Source: Rhabdornis inornatus (taxonomy: Eukaryota > Chordata > Aves > Passeriformes > Rhabdornithidae). From it: DNA of 64,000 nt. Of the stretch, positions 61,113 to 64,000 are shown one piece after another. Each line of letters begins with the position of its first letter. Position 1 is the first letter of the stretch. The DNA lies in contig VWZS01000210.1 in NCBI GenBank assembly GCA_013397075.1, forward strand, positions 62,024 through 126,023. The letters are read 5' to 3'. The notes beneath the pieces were generated by a model. It saw only the letters and a program-made list of their open reading frames with translations. It searched no databases and was not told the origin of the DNA. Both the position numbers and the translations under genes were made by a program.

Positions 61113-64000
61113 TGTTTAAAATCAAACTTTCAGTGCTCAGACTAAAGTGGGATGTGCACAAGGTGTTTCTCTTCTGGTTTCTACTGTCTTTTGCTCAAAA
61201 TCTCCTCTTGTAAGCTTTATATAGAGTCACACGTGCAGGAAACATCAACTCAGTCAAAGCCAAGCGAGAAACATCACTTGGGGATACCTGAATACATCAC
61301 AATTCACATGGGACATCTTCAGAGGCAGGGAGTGATTTTTGACAGGATAAAGGCACCATTCTCAAAAAGCAAGTGCTGGATTCCACGACGGGAAATTCTA
61401 CCTTGTCTAAAGCCTCAAAACCGACATTATTTTTTGAAATCTAACATGCGTTTACTAATTTCATGGATCTTCTTCCTGCAATTTTGTTCTCACCTCACTT
61501 CTACTTTTGCTGTTTCATTAAAAAAATGGGCCAATTATTTGGTGGTTCGTATGTTGTATTTTTAGATTGTCCTCTCTCAATCAAATCAAAAGTTTCTCAC
61601 TTTTAGGAGGTTAAAAAAGCATTCAAGGCCAGAGCAACAAACCTTTCCATCTGATCTCCAGTTGCTGAGGGGTTACAGAGAGGGTCGAGGTTATTTAGGA
61701 GAAAGGCTCTTGCTGATCCTTTTGCTGCCTTGACAGAGCATCAGGGGCAAATGAGATGATTTGTTTGGTTGCCACTGGCCACCCACTGTTGTGTGTGCTG
61801 GGGACAAGGGATCCTTCCACTGTCCACTGACCTTTAGGAATGTGTGGCTGCCCACCAGGTTTTACCAGTACTGGGCTTTACCCCAGTTCTGGGCTCACAC
61901 TTCTGCCAGACATCAACAAACTCCGCTTAATAGCAGGATCCCTATGCACTGCCTTTCATCCAAGGAAATCAAAGTGCTCAAAAATGAATTAAAGTTCTGC
62001 AATACTTGCTGTCGCACCTCCTGCAAGATTTGTTCTGCTGCAATTAAGGCAGCTTTTCATAAACCAGGATTCCTCATCACCCCTCCAGCTGTGGGCACCC
62101 ACACAGTCCCAACAGGATTTTTTGGCAGGATCTCTCATTTGAAACGGTGAAGATTTTGTCTCAAAACTCTCCCTTTCCTCCCCCACAACAGGGTATTCTG
62201 TGCAGTGTGCTGCTGTGTGCCTCTCCTGGAGCAAGCAATAAATGAAAATCTACCACCCTTGTTGCCTTGTCTTTGGATGTGGCAACACATCACCCTCTGA
62301 GCTTACTCAACCACACAATTATGCCTAAATTAAAAAAGGAGAGAGATGGGGAGAGCAAAGAAAAGCAGGAATGCGGGGTGGGTGGGAATTGGCTGATAGG
62401 AAAGCAGCTGGCAGGGGGAACACAGGCAACTGAGGATGAAGCCTGCCCTTGCCAAATCCCCACAGTGGGGAGAATGCCAACCAGGCTCAATGAGTAAGCA
62501 ATTAACATTATATTAGATTACTGCAAGTAAACACTGATTTGGTAAAAAGCCAGGTAGATTGTTAGTGGGAAGAGCAGTGGGAACCAGATGGGGGGATTTG
62601 TGGGAGCTCAAACCAAAGCTGTTCTGGGTGGACTGTCAGTTTCACACAATCAGTGTCAGGGTCAGACAGTAGCTGAATGTTGTCAGCCCAAATTCATGTG
62701 GCCAGATGGTCCACAGCGGTGAATTTGAGAGCATTTCAATTAAATTGGTTGTAATCATTAGGTTGATTTCTACCAGCTGATACATCTCTAGTGGCTCCCT
62801 GTACCTTTTATGGTTAAATATTGCTAGTTAAAATTCTAATCACTTTCACATGGATAGCAGTGGAGCAGAAAGCAAAGGGAAATACAGATGCAGCAGAAAG
62901 GTGTAAATTCAGCCTGCACAGCAAGGTCGTGAGGACAGAAACAAAGAAAATTGGTGCATGGCCAGGCACTGCCCAACACTATTTAGTTGCTTCATTTTGG
63001 AGCACCAGAGAATTTATAAATTGAGTTGAATGGGGGAAGGGAAAGCAGTGATGAAGTTCCAGGTTGAATGCACTCTTTTCTCACTTCATATCCTACTCCA
63101 AACCTTGTTCCCCAGGAAATACCATGCTCAGAATTTCATAAAGATCATGCTGGGAGGTGATCAGGAGCTGGTCACTGGGACAACTCTCTGCTTTATTGGC
63201 GTACCCATGCTCTGATTCAGCCCAGGTGAGGGGAGCTTTGAGAGAGAAAGGCATTAAAGGTGGCTGACCCATCCTCCTGGGTGAAAATGGGATGTGTCAC
63301 TGGATGCAGAGAAGGAGATTCCCTCCATTTTCTGAGACTAATCTGATTGGCAAAGCAGAAAAAAAAATAAAGCAAGGCCATTTTTTCCCATGGACTTCTA
63401 TAGTACATCAACTTATTCTCACACATAAATGTCCTTCAGGTGCTGTGATAAAGATTTTTTTTCCACTTATAATCATTTTTGGTGAAGAACCTGACTTTCA
63501 TTTTGAACACAGAATTAAGTTCTTAAGCAAGTTGTACATACACCCTTTGTGTTTCATTCTGGGGAGAAATGACAACTGGGAATACAGGCTTTTTGTCCTA
63601 GAAGACAGTTTGTATCCACTTCCTGTAGGGGGGTCTGTTCTTCAATTCCCTTTTATTGTAGGGAACATTGCTACCCATATTTTGGGAATGCTGCTACCCA
63701 TATGTTCGTGACTGAGAAAAATGCCATGCTGAGCAACTTATGCTAAATAATATTACATCAGAACATCCACTGATTTATTTTTTACTTCCCTTGGAGCAGT
63801 ACCTTGTCCTGTTTCAGCAGGAATAATCCTGCCTGAACCTACTGAATAGCTTTGCTCCACTTTAAAATGGCCTCCAAATCACCAGATTTAATTTTGCTTT
63901 GGCTTTAATTTATCTGGACTGTTCCAGCTTATGTTCCTCTCCTCTTCAGAACTGAGGCTGGCTAGAACTGGGGTGGAAAAAAGGTTGCACCAGCTTAACA
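61113..64000. other. Non-coding DNA, no gene recognised
   Basis: Three open frames of 129-139 codons on the plus strand (61152-61565, 61761-62150, 63292-63711) are the longest in the window that do not depend on an ambiguous base. None shows a recognisable domain, repeat or family signature, and none is flanked by a convincing splice pattern. They sit within chance expectation for 64 kb of this composition, though I cannot exclude a lineage-specific exon. Confidence 0.5.

Noticed and set aside
61152..61565. 137-codon plus-strand frame as a possible exon
   Set aside because: No family resemblance, and it lies just after a CR1 remnant. Length is within chance for a 64-kb six-frame search.
63292..63711. 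139-codon plus-strand frame
   Set aside because: No recognisable motif. It includes an A-rich stretch (Lys-rich) and lacks convincing splice context.

Overview
This window looks like a non-coding stretch of a vertebrate nuclear genome, most likely a bird. The evidence is (1) AT-rich, CpG-poor sequence; (2) no open reading frame with the composition or recognisable motifs of a real protein across 64 kb; (3) the few recognisable interspersed repeats are all CR1-type LINE remnants, including the characteristic CR1 3' region, while Alu, B1 and L1-type elements of mammals are not seen; and (4) low overall repeat density. The wording of the CR1 tails would suit a passerine, but that is a weak inference. 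I found no bacterial, phage or viral genes, CRISPR array, rRNA or tRNA gene. The window is a gene desert or part of one very long intron; the sequence alone cannot separate these.

Layout. 1-6362: non-coding sequence with A/C-rich low-complexity tracts and four single-base ambiguities (4330, 5672, 6218, 6362). The first 116 bases recur exactly at 6246-6361, inside a 143-base piece bounded by two of those ambiguities, which looks like an unmerged duplicate contig. 6363-23340: unannotatable AT-rich DNA with homopolymer runs, A/C and T/G tracts and a short duplication around a poly(A) run near 17.3 kb. 23341-23760: very TA-rich DNA around a 115-base assembly gap. 23761-32756: non-coding, with a candidate conserved regulatory segment near 24.5-24.85 kb and a purine tract broken by an ambiguity at 28059. 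32757-32865: CR1 fragment, plus strand. 32866-47282: non-coding, with a homeodomain-motif-rich segment near 35.6-35.95 kb. 47283-47362: possible older CR1/L3-like fragment. 50350-50425: four AP-1/Maf-type TGA(G/C)TCA sites in 76 bases, the most striking regulatory signal in the window. 50941-51088: TTA-rich microsatellite joined to a CR1 3' end on the minus strand. 61051-61112: a second minus-strand CR1-like 3' end. The rest is unremarkable.

There is no set of genes working together here. The points most worth attention are the clustered AP-1/MARE sites (a possible enhancer), the duplicated mini-contig (a possible assembly error), and the recurring A/C-rich tracts. I do not see evidence for a new biological system.
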